Virus record (IMG/VR): IMGVR_UViG_3300027911_000001
Location: 64,001 to 128,000 of that record
Strand: one strand, 5' to 3'
From: a virus
Length of the DNA: 64,000 nucleotides
The position numbers and the translations under genes are program-made. Below, piece after piece: positions 31,870 through 40,816 of the stretch. The notes beneath the pieces were generated by a model. It made no database searches. It had not been told where the DNA came from and was given only the letters and a program-made list of their open reading frames with translations. Numbering within the stretch: position 1 is the stretch's first letter; each line of letters starts with the position of its first letter.

Positions 31870-32437
31870 GGAATTCTTCACCTTTTAAAAGCTCCAGCAA
31901 TCTTCTATACATATGGAATGTATTCACGCTATCATCTGTGGCATTATGTTTACGACCTTCAAATTTTAATCCGACCTTAAGCATACTTTTAGCTAAACCG
32001 CCTTGTATAGGTCTTCCATTTGCAAATCTCCACGAAACAAACAATGTTTTTGCATCAATCCAACGCCTACCAAAACACCATCCCTCAAAGTTTGGATTTT
32101 CTGTTTTTAATTGTTTAAACAGTTCTTGATTATCTCCGCCTCCCCAAGTGGCCGGATTTACGAATGATTTGTGTCTTACGTGCATTTCTTTTAATATTCC
32201 ATAGGCTTCTTCTAACGTATATCCATTATCTACATCTTCTTGACGTATACCGGTTAAGTTAATAATAAAAGGCGTAAGCTCTTCATTAGGATTAACAAAA
32301 ACTGATAGTTTCTCCAGTATCTCGCCGGTCCTTATATTACCAACACAGGCCCCTATTTGAATTATTTTACAGCTAGGTTGAGCCATTTCAAGATCTAAAG
32401 AAGTGAAGATTTCTATTGGATTAAATTTATGTTGCAT
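31829..32437 (-). CDS. DEDDh 3'-5' exonuclease
   Basis: About 202 residues from ATG 32437; ATG 32464 in frame is the alternative. SLDLEM gives the first Asp-x-Glu, GGGDNQELF the second Asp region, and RKHNATDDS the His...Asp pair, as in the RNase T / DnaQ exonuclease fold. Acts on DNA or RNA 3' ends. It is separate from the replication exonuclease at 61265, and lies on the minus strand inside the structural region, so it may have another role. Confidence 0.72.
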   Translation of the reverse strand: MQHKFNPIEIFTSLDLEMAQPSCKIIQIGACVGNIRTGEILEKLSVFVNPNEELTPFIINLTGIRQEDVDNGYTLEEAYGILKEMHVRHKSFVNPATWGGGDNQELFKQLKTENPNFEGWCFGRRWIDAKTLFVSWRFANGRPIQGGLAKSMLKVGLKFEGRKHNATDDSVNTFHMYRRLLELLKGEEFPKRDREQKEESSP

Positions 32438-32750
32438 CTTTACTATTCTTAATAGCTTCTTCATCGATCAAAGCATAGCCTGGCTTAATAGCATCGCCAA
32501 GACTCTCGTTTGGGCCATAGTCTAAAAGTACCCAACCTACTGTGGCTTGAATACTTTTGCTTGGAGCGTAAGGTCGCTCCTTTTTAGCTAACTTGGTAAC
32601 GTTATTTCTCAATTCTTTATAGTCCTGAGCCGAAAAATACAAATGGCCGGGATATCCTTGTTTTTTTTCTTTATCTACTGCTCCAAGCTCTACAAGGATG
32701 TCGGCTGGGTGTTTCTTTAAAAGGCTCTTATTTAATTTAATTGATTTCAT
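32427..32750 (-). CDS. small protein, unknown
   Basis: 107 residues, basic N-terminus (MKSIKLNKSLLKKHPADILVELGAVDKEKKQ) and YFSAQDYKELRNNVTKLAKKERPYAP. Good start: GGAG 10 nt before ATG 32750, behind the promoter at 32772. Overlaps the exonuclease gene by 11 nt or more. No family recognised. Confidence 0.6.
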   Translation of the reverse strand: MKSIKLNKSLLKKHPADILVELGAVDKEKKQGYPGHLYFSAQDYKELRNNVTKLAKKERPYAPSKSIQATVGWVLLDYGPNESLGDAIKPGYALIDEEAIKNSKDAT

Positions 32751-32771
32751 ATATATTAATCTCCAGTTATA

Positions 32772-32800
32772 ACGATACTATAGCTGATAGGAAATGTCAA
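32772..32800 (-). promoter_or_regulatory. sigma70-like promoter
   Basis: Minus strand TTGACA (32800-32795), 17-bp spacer, TATCGT (32777-32772). Drives the minus-strand pair 32427-32750 and the exonuclease. Confidence 0.68.
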
Positions 32801-32810
32801 CAAAAATAAG

Positions 32811-32820
32811 AATCTTTAAG
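32811..32820 (+). promoter_or_regulatory. AATCTTTA motif
   Basis: AATCTTTAAG only 4 nt before the ATG at 32823; no Shine-Dalgarno is visible for this gene. Confidence 0.45.
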
Positions 32821-32822
32821 TT

Positions 32823-33560
32823 ATGAGTATTAAAGACGATTTTGCTGACTATTGGGATAATAACGGCTTATTGACTCCTTCTCCTAGGCAATCAAGCTCT
32901 GATAATGGGCCTCTTTTTACTAGCGATTTTTATATCATATTAAAAAAGAATGGTCAGCTAACGGAACAAGATAAGTTAGATTATGCCCAAAAGATCGAGT
33001 CATGTATAGGGCCGGAAGGTTTACTAAACCGTGTTCCTGTCGGTCACTTAGCTAGCTTAGAAGGCCCCGACGATGTGTATGGGGTTACCGATGCCTGCAT
33101 TGAGCTTGGTAATACGAGTATCCCAAGGAAACTTTTGTGGGATTGCGTAAAATACTTTGGGTCATTTAATAATATCAATCCAGGAAAATGGACATCTAGG
33201 TCTTTTTTAATTAGACAACCTCAACTTTTATGCGCCATCGTAAACGCTTCATTCCCGTCATTTTTAAATCCCTTACATTGGTTGGTTAGACTTTCATGTG
33301 CTCCACTATATTGGGTAGCGGCTATTTCTATCGCTATTTCTTGTATGGGTACAGACATAGGCAATACCGATTCTAGGATGCTTGCATGGCATCTTCAGAA
33401 TAATACCAAAAAAACAAGCATTTTATGCTGGCTAGCCAGTTTAGTTTGGAATAAGCGTTTAGCTAACGATTACAAAAATAAAATGAAGGATGTATCAGGA
33501 ATCTACTTTAGCCCTAATGGTCTAAACAATAATCCGTACTCAAAATATTGGACCGATTAG
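32823..33560 (+). CDS. conserved phage protein, unknown, possibly membrane-associated
   Basis: 245 residues. FTSDFYIILKKNGQL, ESCIGPEGLLNRVPVGH, GPDDVYGV and NPLHWLVRLSCAPLYWVAAISIAISCMGTD are reminiscent of a conserved protein of large myoviruses; the last stretch contains one hydrophobic segment (about 155-175). Role unknown. No ribosome binding site, but AATCTTTAAG directly precedes the ATG. Its stop overlaps the convergent gene by 4 nt. Confidence 0.62.
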   Translation: MSIKDDFADYWDNNGLLTPSPRQSSSDNGPLFTSDFYIILKKNGQLTEQDKLDYAQKIESCIGPEGLLNRVPVGHLASLEGPDDVYGVTDACIELGNTSIPRKLLWDCVKYFGSFNNINPGKWTSRSFLIRQPQLLCAIVNASFPSFLNPLHWLVRLSCAPLYWVAAISIAISCMGTDIGNTDSRMLAWHLQNNTKKTSILCWLASLVWNKRLANDYKNKMKDVSGIYFSPNGLNNNPYSKYWTD

Positions 33561-33787
33561 TCTTCCCTTGGAATAGGCTTTGATTCTAGTCTCTTGACAT
33601 TTATAGGGCAAGCGTCTAAGTCTTCTTTGCTTTGCGGTAAACGGCAATTATAGCTTAAGCCTACCCAGATATCGCCGTTTCTTAATAGAACCCAAGTATC
33701 CTCTTTATCTTTTTGTACTATAGTGCCTGCCTGGGTGGTTTCGCAAATAACAACATCGCCTATTTCCATTTTATCTTCTCTTCTCAT
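33557..33787 (-). CDS. small SH3-like protein, unknown
   Basis: 76 residues (MEIGDVVICETTQAGTIVQKDKEDTWVLLRNGDIWVG): a short beta-barrel pattern. ATG 33787 overlaps the previous stop (ATGA); ATG 33769 gives a shorter protein and has a purine-rich leader. Paired with the zinc-ribbon gene upstream. Confidence 0.58.
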   Translation of the reverse strand: MRREDKMEIGDVVICETTQAGTIVQKDKEDTWVLLRNGDIWVGLSYNCRLPQSKEDLDACPINVKRLESKPIPRED

Positions 33788-34161
33788 ATTTTGGTGTCTT
33801 TAATTATGCCTTTAACTTCTGGGGTGTAACGCTGGCTCTTAGTTCTATTATCGCAGGAGCTGCACTTACGAAAATAGTATGTAGAGCCAACCTTATTAAA
33901 AACGAAGATCTCTAGGTATCCTCCAGAACACTTTCTACAACTCCAGGCCTCTTTCATCTTTTCCAATACATCTTTGCCAGTATCTGGTATAAGCTTATGA
34001 GAATATTCATCAATAGCTTCTTTTACGGAATCGTACCTATCCAAATCTACTCTTGCTAATTCCTTCCTTAAACGTCCAACCTCTCGTTTTAATTTGGCAT
34101 TTTCTTGTAATAGTCGCTGTTCTCTAGATAGACCTTTTCTATTGGTTCTGCTTTTACCCAA
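33784..34161 (-). CDS. coiled-coil plus zinc-ribbon protein
   Basis: 125 residues with a TTG start at 34161; GGAGG (34175-34171) 9 nt upstream decides it. A basic N-terminus and a coiled coil (LLQENAKLKREVGRLRKELARVDLDRYDSV) precede a zinc ribbon CRKC...CSSC (about 76-102). The plan suits a nucleic-acid-binding or RNA polymerase-associated regulator; not proven. It has its own sigma70-like promoter in the divergent region before the tail-fibre operon. Confidence 0.62.
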   Translation of the reverse strand: MGKSRTNRKGLSREQRLLQENAKLKREVGRLRKELARVDLDRYDSVKEAIDEYSHKLIPDTGKDVLEKMKEAWSCRKCSGGYLEIFVFNKVGSTYYFRKCSSCDNRTKSQRYTPEVKGIIKDTKI

Positions 34162-34182
34162 GTTGAGCTACCTCCACACTAG

Positions 34183-34212
34183 ACTATATCATAGTAAAGA
34201 TTGGCCTGTCAA
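34183..34212 (-). promoter_or_regulatory. sigma70-like promoter with embedded late-type box
   Basis: Minus strand TTGACA (34212-34207), 18-bp spacer, TATAGT (34188-34183). The spacer includes AATCTTTA and the -10 overlaps TATGATATAG (34193-34184), so both promoter types coincide here. Confidence 0.65.
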
Positions 34213-34270
34213 TAACTTAACAAAAACCTACTTATCTTTTTGATATTGTTAGTATTTTAGTTAAAAAAGA

Positions 34271-34280
34271 TATGATATAT
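34271..34280 (+). promoter_or_regulatory. TATGATATA late-type promoter of the fibre operon
   Basis: TATGATATAT; AATCTTTAAG follows at 34299-34308, 28 nt from the box start, and the ATG is at 34343 with GGAG upstream. Confidence 0.6.
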
Positions 34281-34298
34281 ACCCTTTGTAATAATACG

Positions 34299-34308
34299 AA
34301 TCTTTAAG
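34299..34308 (+). promoter_or_regulatory. AATCTTTA motif
   Basis: AATCTTTAAG at about +14 of the predicted fibre-operon transcript. Confidence 0.5.
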
Positions 34309-34342
34309 TAAGAAACCGTAAACCGATCGGCGGAGATTTTTA

Positions 34343-37276
34343 ATGGCAATTACACGCAGAGTTAACCAATTGAGCCAGATGAGGGAAGACGTTCCTGATC
34401 TTAAGGCCATAGAATCCGCTGCTAGCGCTGATTTTGACCTCCTTGCCCAATCCCTTATATCTGGCGCTTCTTCGCCGTATGTAATTAACGGATTTGCTAT
34501 AAATATGGCCGCTAATCCTATTGGCGGTGCCGCCTCCAACCTACAGGTCGTGGTCGCTAATGGAGCCCTACTCCATACCACGGCGTCCCAATCAGGTACA
34601 TTTTATTTAGTCCCTTCTACTGCGGCTCCTGTTACCCTTAACGCCGCTACAGTCTCCAATGTTAGCGGAGCCTTTGTTCCTAACGCCAATAACTACATTG
34701 GCTTAGATTATTATCGTTTTCAGGACGCATCTACGGACGTTCAACGTGAGCTTTGGGATCCTTCCACTAATCAAGAAGATTCCATTATTGCTCCGGCTGC
34801 TATAGTTTTAAATTATGAACTTGTAATCTCCTCTACTCTTTGGGCATCAAACATTCTTCCTATAGCGGTCGTATTGACTGATTCTGGAAACAATGTCGTC
34901 TCTATTACTGATGCTCGCCCACTCTTATTTAGACTTGGCACAGGCGGATCAAGTCCAAATCCATTCAACACTTATTCTTGGCCTGAAGGAACTTCTGAGA
35001 ATCCGGTAACCACCTTTAGTAATGGGTCTAACCCATTTTATGGTGGCGATAAGGCCATCACAGACTTAAAAGACTGGATCGATGCTGTAGAGACTCAGAT
35101 TCTATATTTAGGCGGTGGCCCCTATTGGTATTCTCCCGCATCTCTAGGACCTACCGGCTCTATTGCTCAACTTAGAGAAGATGCCGTAAACACTATTCTT
35201 ACTTCTAATGGAAACATAAGTCACGGTGTTGTGCCTGACACTTCACCGGTACTGACTACTACCGGAAATGTTACCCTAGGCAGCAACCAAATTACAAGTT
35301 TGGCCTCTATAGCTGGTGTTGTAAGCGGTCAATATATTACAGGGGAAGCGTTCCCTGGTGGCACCACGGTTTTATCTGTCGGCGGTTCTATTGTTACTAT
35401 GTCTGCTCAAGCTTCGGACACTGTAACCGGCGAAACGGTCTCTTTTACTAATCCAGTAGCCACTCAGCCGGGCCAAGTCAATTGGTCCAATGTTTTAAAT
35501 TTTAAAGTTATCAGCTCGAGTTTAGATTATCAAATTGCCGCAAATCCAAGCGGAAATACAGTTACTCTTGCCGATGGACAAGTTGCTTATATTTCTCTTT
35601 CTAGAGATGCTATAATCGCTCCAAATTTAATTTGGACTAACGGTAGTCCTACTGTAAGTTCCGTAGGCAGCATTTCTTGGACTGGCAGTTTACTGGCAGG
35701 TGATTGGCTAAAATTATCTTCCGCAACCCACGCTGGTTACTATAAAATCTTAACCGTAGATTCGGCTTCGTCAGTCACCCTGACCTCAAATTTTGGAGGA
35801 GTGTCCACCGGTAGCGGCGGTGCTCCATCCATGTATAGTTTTGGAACCTACAATCTTCCAGGCGTAGGCGCTGGAGCTAGACAGATTGTTATTGCCGCTA
35901 GAGCTTCTGTCCCATTATCCCCAAATACTTCTTGGTTATTGTCACGTAATGATGACGGCGGCGCACTGCCCCGCGTCTATGTTAGATGGTTAGGATTAGA
36001 CCTTTCTTATGGAGTCTCTGAAAACGTTTCAGGACCTCAAATTCAAAATCTTTTAATCTATACTGGAAGCCAGTCAGAAAATTCTACAGCCCCCCAATAT
36101 GTGCAAGCTTATAGTGTATGGGAAGGTAATTCAAATAGTGTTCAGCCTCAAATAATTACTGCAACTACTGGCGCTGCATCTACGATGGTATCTGGTCAGT
36201 ATTGGTTAATATATTCTTCAAATAACGCTAGACTATATTATGTTTGGGTTAAAAAAGATGGTTCGGGTAGCGACCCTAATCCTATAGCTAACTCTACAGG
36301 CATCGAATGGGATATTACGACTGGTCAAACCAACGCTCAAACCGCAGCGACATTGGTTACTGCTCTGAATAGCACTTTCTATAAAGACTTCTCTGCTTCT
36401 AATGTTTCTAACTTAGTTACCATAACAAACAATTCTGCAGGCACGGCAGCTTCTCCATCAAACGTTAGCGTTGGAGCCCCATTTGCACTTGCAACAGCTC
36501 AAACAGGCGTAGGCAGCGGTAACTTTACAATTCAAGATGGCGATAATTTAACTCTTGGTATAAAAAAATTAGACGAAGATATTGGCGTAATCCTATCTTC
36601 CATTAATGCTCCTACTTATGACGAAGTAGTGGAGATTGTGGCTTCTGGTGCGACCCCTCCGACTTCCTTAAATGGTCCTATTGCCCCTGGAACAAATATT
36701 ACATTGCCTAATAATACCAGGAACGGAAACGTAGCACAGTACTATGCCGTTGGATCTGGAAGATTAGGCGTATACCTAAATGGTCAATTTTTAGATGAAG
36801 AAAGCACGGCCTATACAGAAGTTGGAGCTATTGGCGCTCCAAGCAATCAAATTCAAATCCAAATTCAACTATTGGTAAACGATGAACTAGAGTTTCGTTT
36901 TTCTGGTTCTGGCGGTAGCGGCAAGCAAGGCGCTCAAGGCCCGGCAGGACCAACTGGCCCGACTGGACCGCAAGGCATCAATGCATTTGGGAATGTCGTC
37001 AGCGTATCTACCAAAACCGGCCCTTATACCCTTTTGGCCAGCGACTTTGTCATTTTGGGAGATTGTACTTCGGGTGCTTTTTCTTTAACTTTACCTACCG
37101 CAGCGGCAGGAGTAGGAAGAATTTTCTTTATTAAAAAGATCGATTCTACAGCAAATGTTTTGACCATACAGGCAAATGGAGCAGAGCTTATTGACGGACT
37201 TAATACTAAACCGCTCTCTTCACAATGGCTATCCGTTACTTTGGTTTCCAACGGTACGAGCTGGTTTTTACTTTAA
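34343..37276 (+). CDS. tail fibre / appendage protein with collagen-like segment
   Basis: 977 residues. The N-terminal 100 residues (RRVNQLSQMREDVPDLKAIESAASADFDLLAQSLI) resemble a virion-attachment domain. A long Ser/Thr-rich beta region follows, then a Gly-x-Y run at about 860-880 (GAQGPAGPTGPTGPQG), which would form a collagen-like triple helix. The last 95 residues repeat a beta domain ending in SNGTSWFLL, as in many fibre tips. It is the first of four fibre/adhesin genes. Confidence 0.72.
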   Translation: MAITRRVNQLSQMREDVPDLKAIESAASADFDLLAQSLISGASSPYVINGFAINMAANPIGGAASNLQVVVANGALLHTTASQSGTFYLVPSTAAPVTLNAATVSNVSGAFVPNANNYIGLDYYRFQDASTDVQRELWDPSTNQEDSIIAPAAIVLNYELVISSTLWASNILPIAVVLTDSGNNVVSITDARPLLFRLGTGGSSPNPFNTYSWPEGTSENPVTTFSNGSNPFYGGDKAITDLKDWIDAVETQILYLGGGPYWYSPASLGPTGSIAQLREDAVNTILTSNGNISHGVVPDTSPVLTTTGNVTLGSNQITSLASIAGVVSGQYITGEAFPGGTTVLSVGGSIVTMSAQASDTVTGETVSFTNPVATQPGQVNWSNVLNFKVISSSLDYQIAANPSGNTVTLADGQVAYISLSRDAIIAPNLIWTNGSPTVSSVGSISWTGSLLAGDWLKLSSATHAGYYKILTVDSASSVTLTSNFGGVSTGSGGAPSMYSFGTYNLPGVGAGARQIVIAARASVPLSPNTSWLLSRNDDGGALPRVYVRWLGLDLSYGVSENVSGPQIQNLLIYTGSQSENSTAPQYVQAYSVWEGNSNSVQPQIITATTGAASTMVSGQYWLIYSSNNARLYYVWVKKDGSGSDPNPIANSTGIEWDITTGQTNAQTAATLVTALNSTFYKDFSASNVSNLVTITNNSAGTAASPSNVSVGAPFALATAQTGVGSGNFTIQDGDNLTLGIKKLDEDIGVILSSINAPTYDEVVEIVASGATPPTSLNGPIAPGTNITLPNNTRNGNVAQYYAVGSGRLGVYLNGQFLDEESTAYTEVGAIGAPSNQIQIQIQLLVNDELEFRFSGSGGSGKQGAQGPAGPTGPTGPQGINAFGNVVSVSTKTGPYTLLASDFVILGDCTSGAFSLTLPTAAAGVGRIFFIKKIDSTANVLTIQANGAELIDGLNTKPLSSQWLSVTLVSNGTSWFLL

Positions 37277-37291
37277 TAGAGGAAATGATAA

Positions 37292-39859
37292 ATGAGTTAT
37301 TCGCCGTTTTTCTTTAATCAAAATCAATCCTCTCAAGTCTTAAAGGGCTCTGTTTCCGGAACGCTTACATTTCAAGCCGCTTCCACCACTGCTACCTACG
37401 CCCTTATTTGGCCATCAGCACAAGCTTCCGGGGTCCAAATTTTACAAAATGACGGATCTGGGAATCTTAGTTGGGTAAGCAATCCAGGAGGCAGCGTAAC
37501 GTCTATTTCTATAGCGTCCACCAATGGGTTTGCCGGAAGTTCTTCTGGCGGCACTACCCCTACTCTAACCCTATCAACAACCATAACAGGTTTATTAAAG
37601 GGTAATGGTACTGCGATTTCAGCCGCTATCTCGGGCACGGATTATTTGGCCGGAACTTCCGGATTAGGTACAGGAATTCTAAAATCTACCACTGGGACTG
37701 GCGCTCTAACGATTGCCGTTGCTGGAGATTTTCCCACCTTAAATCAAAACACTACTGGATCCGCTGGAAGTATATCCGGCACGAATACCATTACAAATAG
37801 TAATTTAGCTCAGATGCCTGCCCATACTTATAAGGGCAACAATACTGGAAGTACGTCGAACGCTGCGGATATTACAGGTACCCAATTAACTGCCGATCTT
37901 GATCTGTTTACGACTAGCCTACAAGGAGTCGTTCCTGGATCGGGCGGCGGTTCTACAAATTTTTTAAGAGCTGACGGAACTTGGGCGGCTCCTGCCGGCG
38001 CAGGTATTACATTAGCAGCAGTTGGGTCTACTCCAAACGCAAATGCTGCCAGTATTTCTGGAAGTACGCTAAATTTACAGCCAGCAGACGCAACAAATCC
38101 TGGTGTAGTTTCTAATACAACCCAATCTTTTGCAGGTGCTAAAACATTTATTACCGATACCACTGTTTCGGCGAATTCATCTGGCGGACTTACTTTTTTA
38201 GTACAAAATACAAACAATGTAAGCGGAAGCGCGGACGCTCATTTAAGAGTGCAAGTTCAACAAGGCGGAGGAGACCCTCACCTTTGGTGGAGCGTGCAAG
38301 GATTAAGCGCATCTACTTGGACCGCTGGAGTTCATCAAGCCGGGGGCAGTCAGTTCAGAATATCTAATAGCGGTCAGCCCGGCACATCAGATATGATGGT
38401 GATGAATAATGGAACCGGTAATACTGCGTTCACCGGGACATTAGCTGCTTCAAATCTTTCTGGAACAAATACCGGCGATCAAACTATAACTCTTACTGGC
38501 GATATCACAGGATCGGGTACAGGTTCGTTCGCAACAACAATTGCTAATAATGCCGTAACAAATGCTAAAGCTGCTCAAATGGCAGCCAATACCATCAAGG
38601 GTAATAATACCGGATCTACAGCAAATGCTTTAGATTTGACAGTAAGCCAAGTTCAAACGATGCTCGGTACTTCTGGTACAAATACAGGAGATGTCACTCT
38701 TACAGCGGTTGGATCGACTCCTTCTGCTAATGGCGCGTCATTATCTGGACAAGCTTTAACTTTACAGCCTGCTGATGGAACTCATCCAGGACTTATCACT
38801 TCGGCAGCACAAACAATTGGTGGGGCTAAAACATTTGCTTCCACAATTTCTGCCTCCAATCTATCCGGAACAAATACCGGCGACCAAACAATAACTTTAA
38901 CTGGGGATATAACAGGTAGTGGAACGGGATCTTTTGCTACTACGCTAGCTACTGTTAACGCAAATGTTGGATCTTTTGGAACTGCTTCTTCTGTTGGAAC
39001 CTTTACCGTCAACGCAAAGGGATTGGTTACAGCCGCCTCTAATACGTCTATACTAATCACAGAATCCCAAGTAACTAATTTGGTCTCAGATTTAGCCGGC
39101 AAGCAAGCTACTGGAAATTATATTACAGCCCTAACGGGAGATGCCACTGCTTCGGGGCCGGGATCCGCAGCTCTTACTCTTGCCACTGTTAATGCGAATG
39201 TTGGTTCATTTACCTATGCTTCTATAACTGTTAACGCGAAAGGTTTAATAACCGCCGCTTCAAATGGCACGGCTCCATTAACAAACCCAATGACTACATT
39301 GGGCGACATAATATACGAAAACGCAACTCCTGCGGCTACAAGACTTGCTGGAAATACCAGCGCTACCAAAAACTTTTTAACTCAAACGGGTAACGGAACA
39401 ATATCAGCTGCTCCAGTCTGGGGAACGATTGCCGCTGGCGATGTACCGACACTAAATCAAAATACCTCGGGATCAGCTGGGAGCGTTTCTGGCACTAATG
39501 TGGTCACTAATAGTAATTTATCTCAAATGGCAACGCTCACCATTAAAGGTAATAATACTGGTGGAACAGCAAACGCTGCAGATTTAACCGCTGCTCAAGT
39601 ATTGACGATGTTGGGAATATTTGCAGGCACGACCGCCATTTCTAACGGCGGCACATCAGTATCCGTTACATTCAGTACTGCTTATGCTAATACTTCTTAT
39701 AGTGTAACAGCCAACTTTTTAAACACTACTGATTCCAATACACAATTTCAGCCTATAACTATTACGGCTCAAAGTACTACTGGATTTACGGCTACATGGA
39801 ATGCCCCAGTACCAACCGCCAACTATTTGTTATCTTGGCAAGCAAATAAGAATAATTAA
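37292..39859 (+). CDS. tail fibre protein with internal repeats and C-terminal lectin-like domain
   Basis: 855 residues of beta-repeat fibre shaft. Units such as GNNTGSTxNAxD and SGTNTGDQTITLTGDITGSG recur two to four times, a low-complexity pattern common in trimeric fibres. The last 80 residues (about 776-855: TAISNGGTSVSVTFSTAYANTSYSV...FTATWNAPVPTANYLLSW) resemble the H-type lectin fold, and the same unit forms most of the next protein. GAGG before the ATG. Confidence 0.75.
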   Translation: MSYSPFFFNQNQSSQVLKGSVSGTLTFQAASTTATYALIWPSAQASGVQILQNDGSGNLSWVSNPGGSVTSISIASTNGFAGSSSGGTTPTLTLSTTITGLLKGNGTAISAAISGTDYLAGTSGLGTGILKSTTGTGALTIAVAGDFPTLNQNTTGSAGSISGTNTITNSNLAQMPAHTYKGNNTGSTSNAADITGTQLTADLDLFTTSLQGVVPGSGGGSTNFLRADGTWAAPAGAGITLAAVGSTPNANAASISGSTLNLQPADATNPGVVSNTTQSFAGAKTFITDTTVSANSSGGLTFLVQNTNNVSGSADAHLRVQVQQGGGDPHLWWSVQGLSASTWTAGVHQAGGSQFRISNSGQPGTSDMMVMNNGTGNTAFTGTLAASNLSGTNTGDQTITLTGDITGSGTGSFATTIANNAVTNAKAAQMAANTIKGNNTGSTANALDLTVSQVQTMLGTSGTNTGDVTLTAVGSTPSANGASLSGQALTLQPADGTHPGLITSAAQTIGGAKTFASTISASNLSGTNTGDQTITLTGDITGSGTGSFATTLATVNANVGSFGTASSVGTFTVNAKGLVTAASNTSILITESQVTNLVSDLAGKQATGNYITALTGDATASGPGSAALTLATVNANVGSFTYASITVNAKGLITAASNGTAPLTNPMTTLGDIIYENATPAATRLAGNTSATKNFLTQTGNGTISAAPVWGTIAAGDVPTLNQNTSGSAGSVSGTNVVTNSNLSQMATLTIKGNNTGGTANAADLTAAQVLTMLGIFAGTTAISNGGTSVSVTFSTAYANTSYSVTANFLNTTDSNTQFQPITITAQSTTGFTATWNAPVPTANYLLSWQANKNN

Positions 39860-39860
39860 T

Positions 39861-39876
39861 TATGATATATAATAGG
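39861..39876 (+). promoter_or_regulatory. TATGATATA late-type promoter
   Basis: TATGATATATAATAGG starts 2 nt after the previous stop; predicted leader only about 8 nt before ATG 39884, beginning near AGGA. Confidence 0.58.
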
Positions 39877-39883
39877 ATGTATT

Positions 39884-40738
39884 ATGCCACTTAAACCATT
39901 ATCTAGCCGACAAGTTGCCAACTACGATGCCCTAGGTAATATTGGGTCACCGGCTGACGATACTTTAGACGATATATTAGCTAGGATTAATGCTATTTTA
40001 GGTGGAATCACCGGCAACGCTATCTACATAGCCAAAGAAGTTGCTCTAACCTCTGGGCTTGGAACTACAAGTCTGACCGTTTCGATTCCCGTTCAGCAAG
40101 ATACTTCATATGTAATCTATGCAATTTTTGAAAATACGTCAGACTCCTTTCCTCAGTTTCAACAAATTACCGTAACTAACAAAACAACCACAGGTTTTAC
40201 CTTTAAATGGAATGCCCCCTTAAGTAGCAATAACTACACTATTTCTTATATCGTACCATTCAAGGCGTTTATTACGGGGGAATCTACCTTAAGTTTAAGC
40301 GCTACGTCTCAAAGCGTTCCCGTTTTGCAGAATGGATCAACTTATGGTATCATTTCCTCTTTAGAAAATTATACGGATTCTTTTCCACAATTTCAAACCT
40401 CAGTAGTTACGGCTCAAAGTAGTAGCGCTTTCAGTTCCAATTGGAACGTGCCTACAGACTCGGCAAATTATGTAGAAAGTTACACTCTACCGCCTCCTGC
40501 TGGCAAGGTATCTATAGGATCTGCTCAAACTTCCGTAACTGTTACATTGCCTATTAACTACAATACTTCAAGTTACGCTGTCGCTTTGACTATGGCTAAT
40601 AGCACTGATCCATCGGTTCAATTTCAGCCAATGTTGGTTACGGCCAAGACAGGCACGACGTTTGTGGTCAGCTGGAATGTGCCTACGGCGTCTGCCAATT
40701 ATTCATTGTACTATTATGTGATAAGTTTGACTCCATAA
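39884..40738 (+). CDS. triple H-type-lectin-like adhesin
   Basis: 284 residues. After an N-terminal attachment segment (LSSRQVANYDALGN.., 1-45) there are three copies of an 80-residue beta-sandwich: each has a V/L-rich strand, Y/S-x-V-x-x-x-x-x-N-x-T/S-D, FPQFQ or VQFQP, and a W-N-x-P ending. This is the unit at the C-terminus of the fibre at 37292. The repeats probably bind surface sugars. Its own late-type promoter allows separate expression. Confidence 0.72.
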   Translation: MPLKPLSSRQVANYDALGNIGSPADDTLDDILARINAILGGITGNAIYIAKEVALTSGLGTTSLTVSIPVQQDTSYVIYAIFENTSDSFPQFQQITVTNKTTTGFTFKWNAPLSSNNYTISYIVPFKAFITGESTLSLSATSQSVPVLQNGSTYGIISSLENYTDSFPQFQTSVVTAQSSSAFSSNWNVPTDSANYVESYTLPPPAGKVSIGSAQTSVTVTLPINYNTSSYAVALTMANSTDPSVQFQPMLVTAKTGTTFVVSWNVPTASANYSLYYYVISLTP

Positions 40739-40779
40739 GTGTATGGTTTTAAAAGAGTTTTTGTGTTTTTATAAATGTT

Positions 40780-40800
40780 AATCTTTAATGATATATAGGG
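40780..40800 (+). promoter_or_regulatory. late-type promoter with overlapping AATCTTTA motif
   Basis: AATCTTTA (40780-40787) runs directly into ATGATATATAGGG (40788-40800). Here the motif precedes the box instead of following it. The ATG is at 40817 with AAAGGAG. Confidence 0.5.
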
Positions 40801-40816
40801 TTTAAAGGAGTTTTCA

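Noticed and set aside
34261-34581. minus-strand ORF over the fibre promoter and start
   Set aside because: Overlaps the late-type promoter and the fibre N-terminus; reads as the complement of a Ser/Ala-rich frame.
38450-38960. DNA direct repeats in the fibre gene
   Set aside because: Explained by repeated protein units of the fibre shaft, not a mobile element.
37396-39102. several minus-strand ORFs in the fibre genes
   Set aside because: Open complement frames are expected from the Thr/Gly/Ser repeat codons; composition (Val/Pro/Ala-rich) is an artefact of the repeats.
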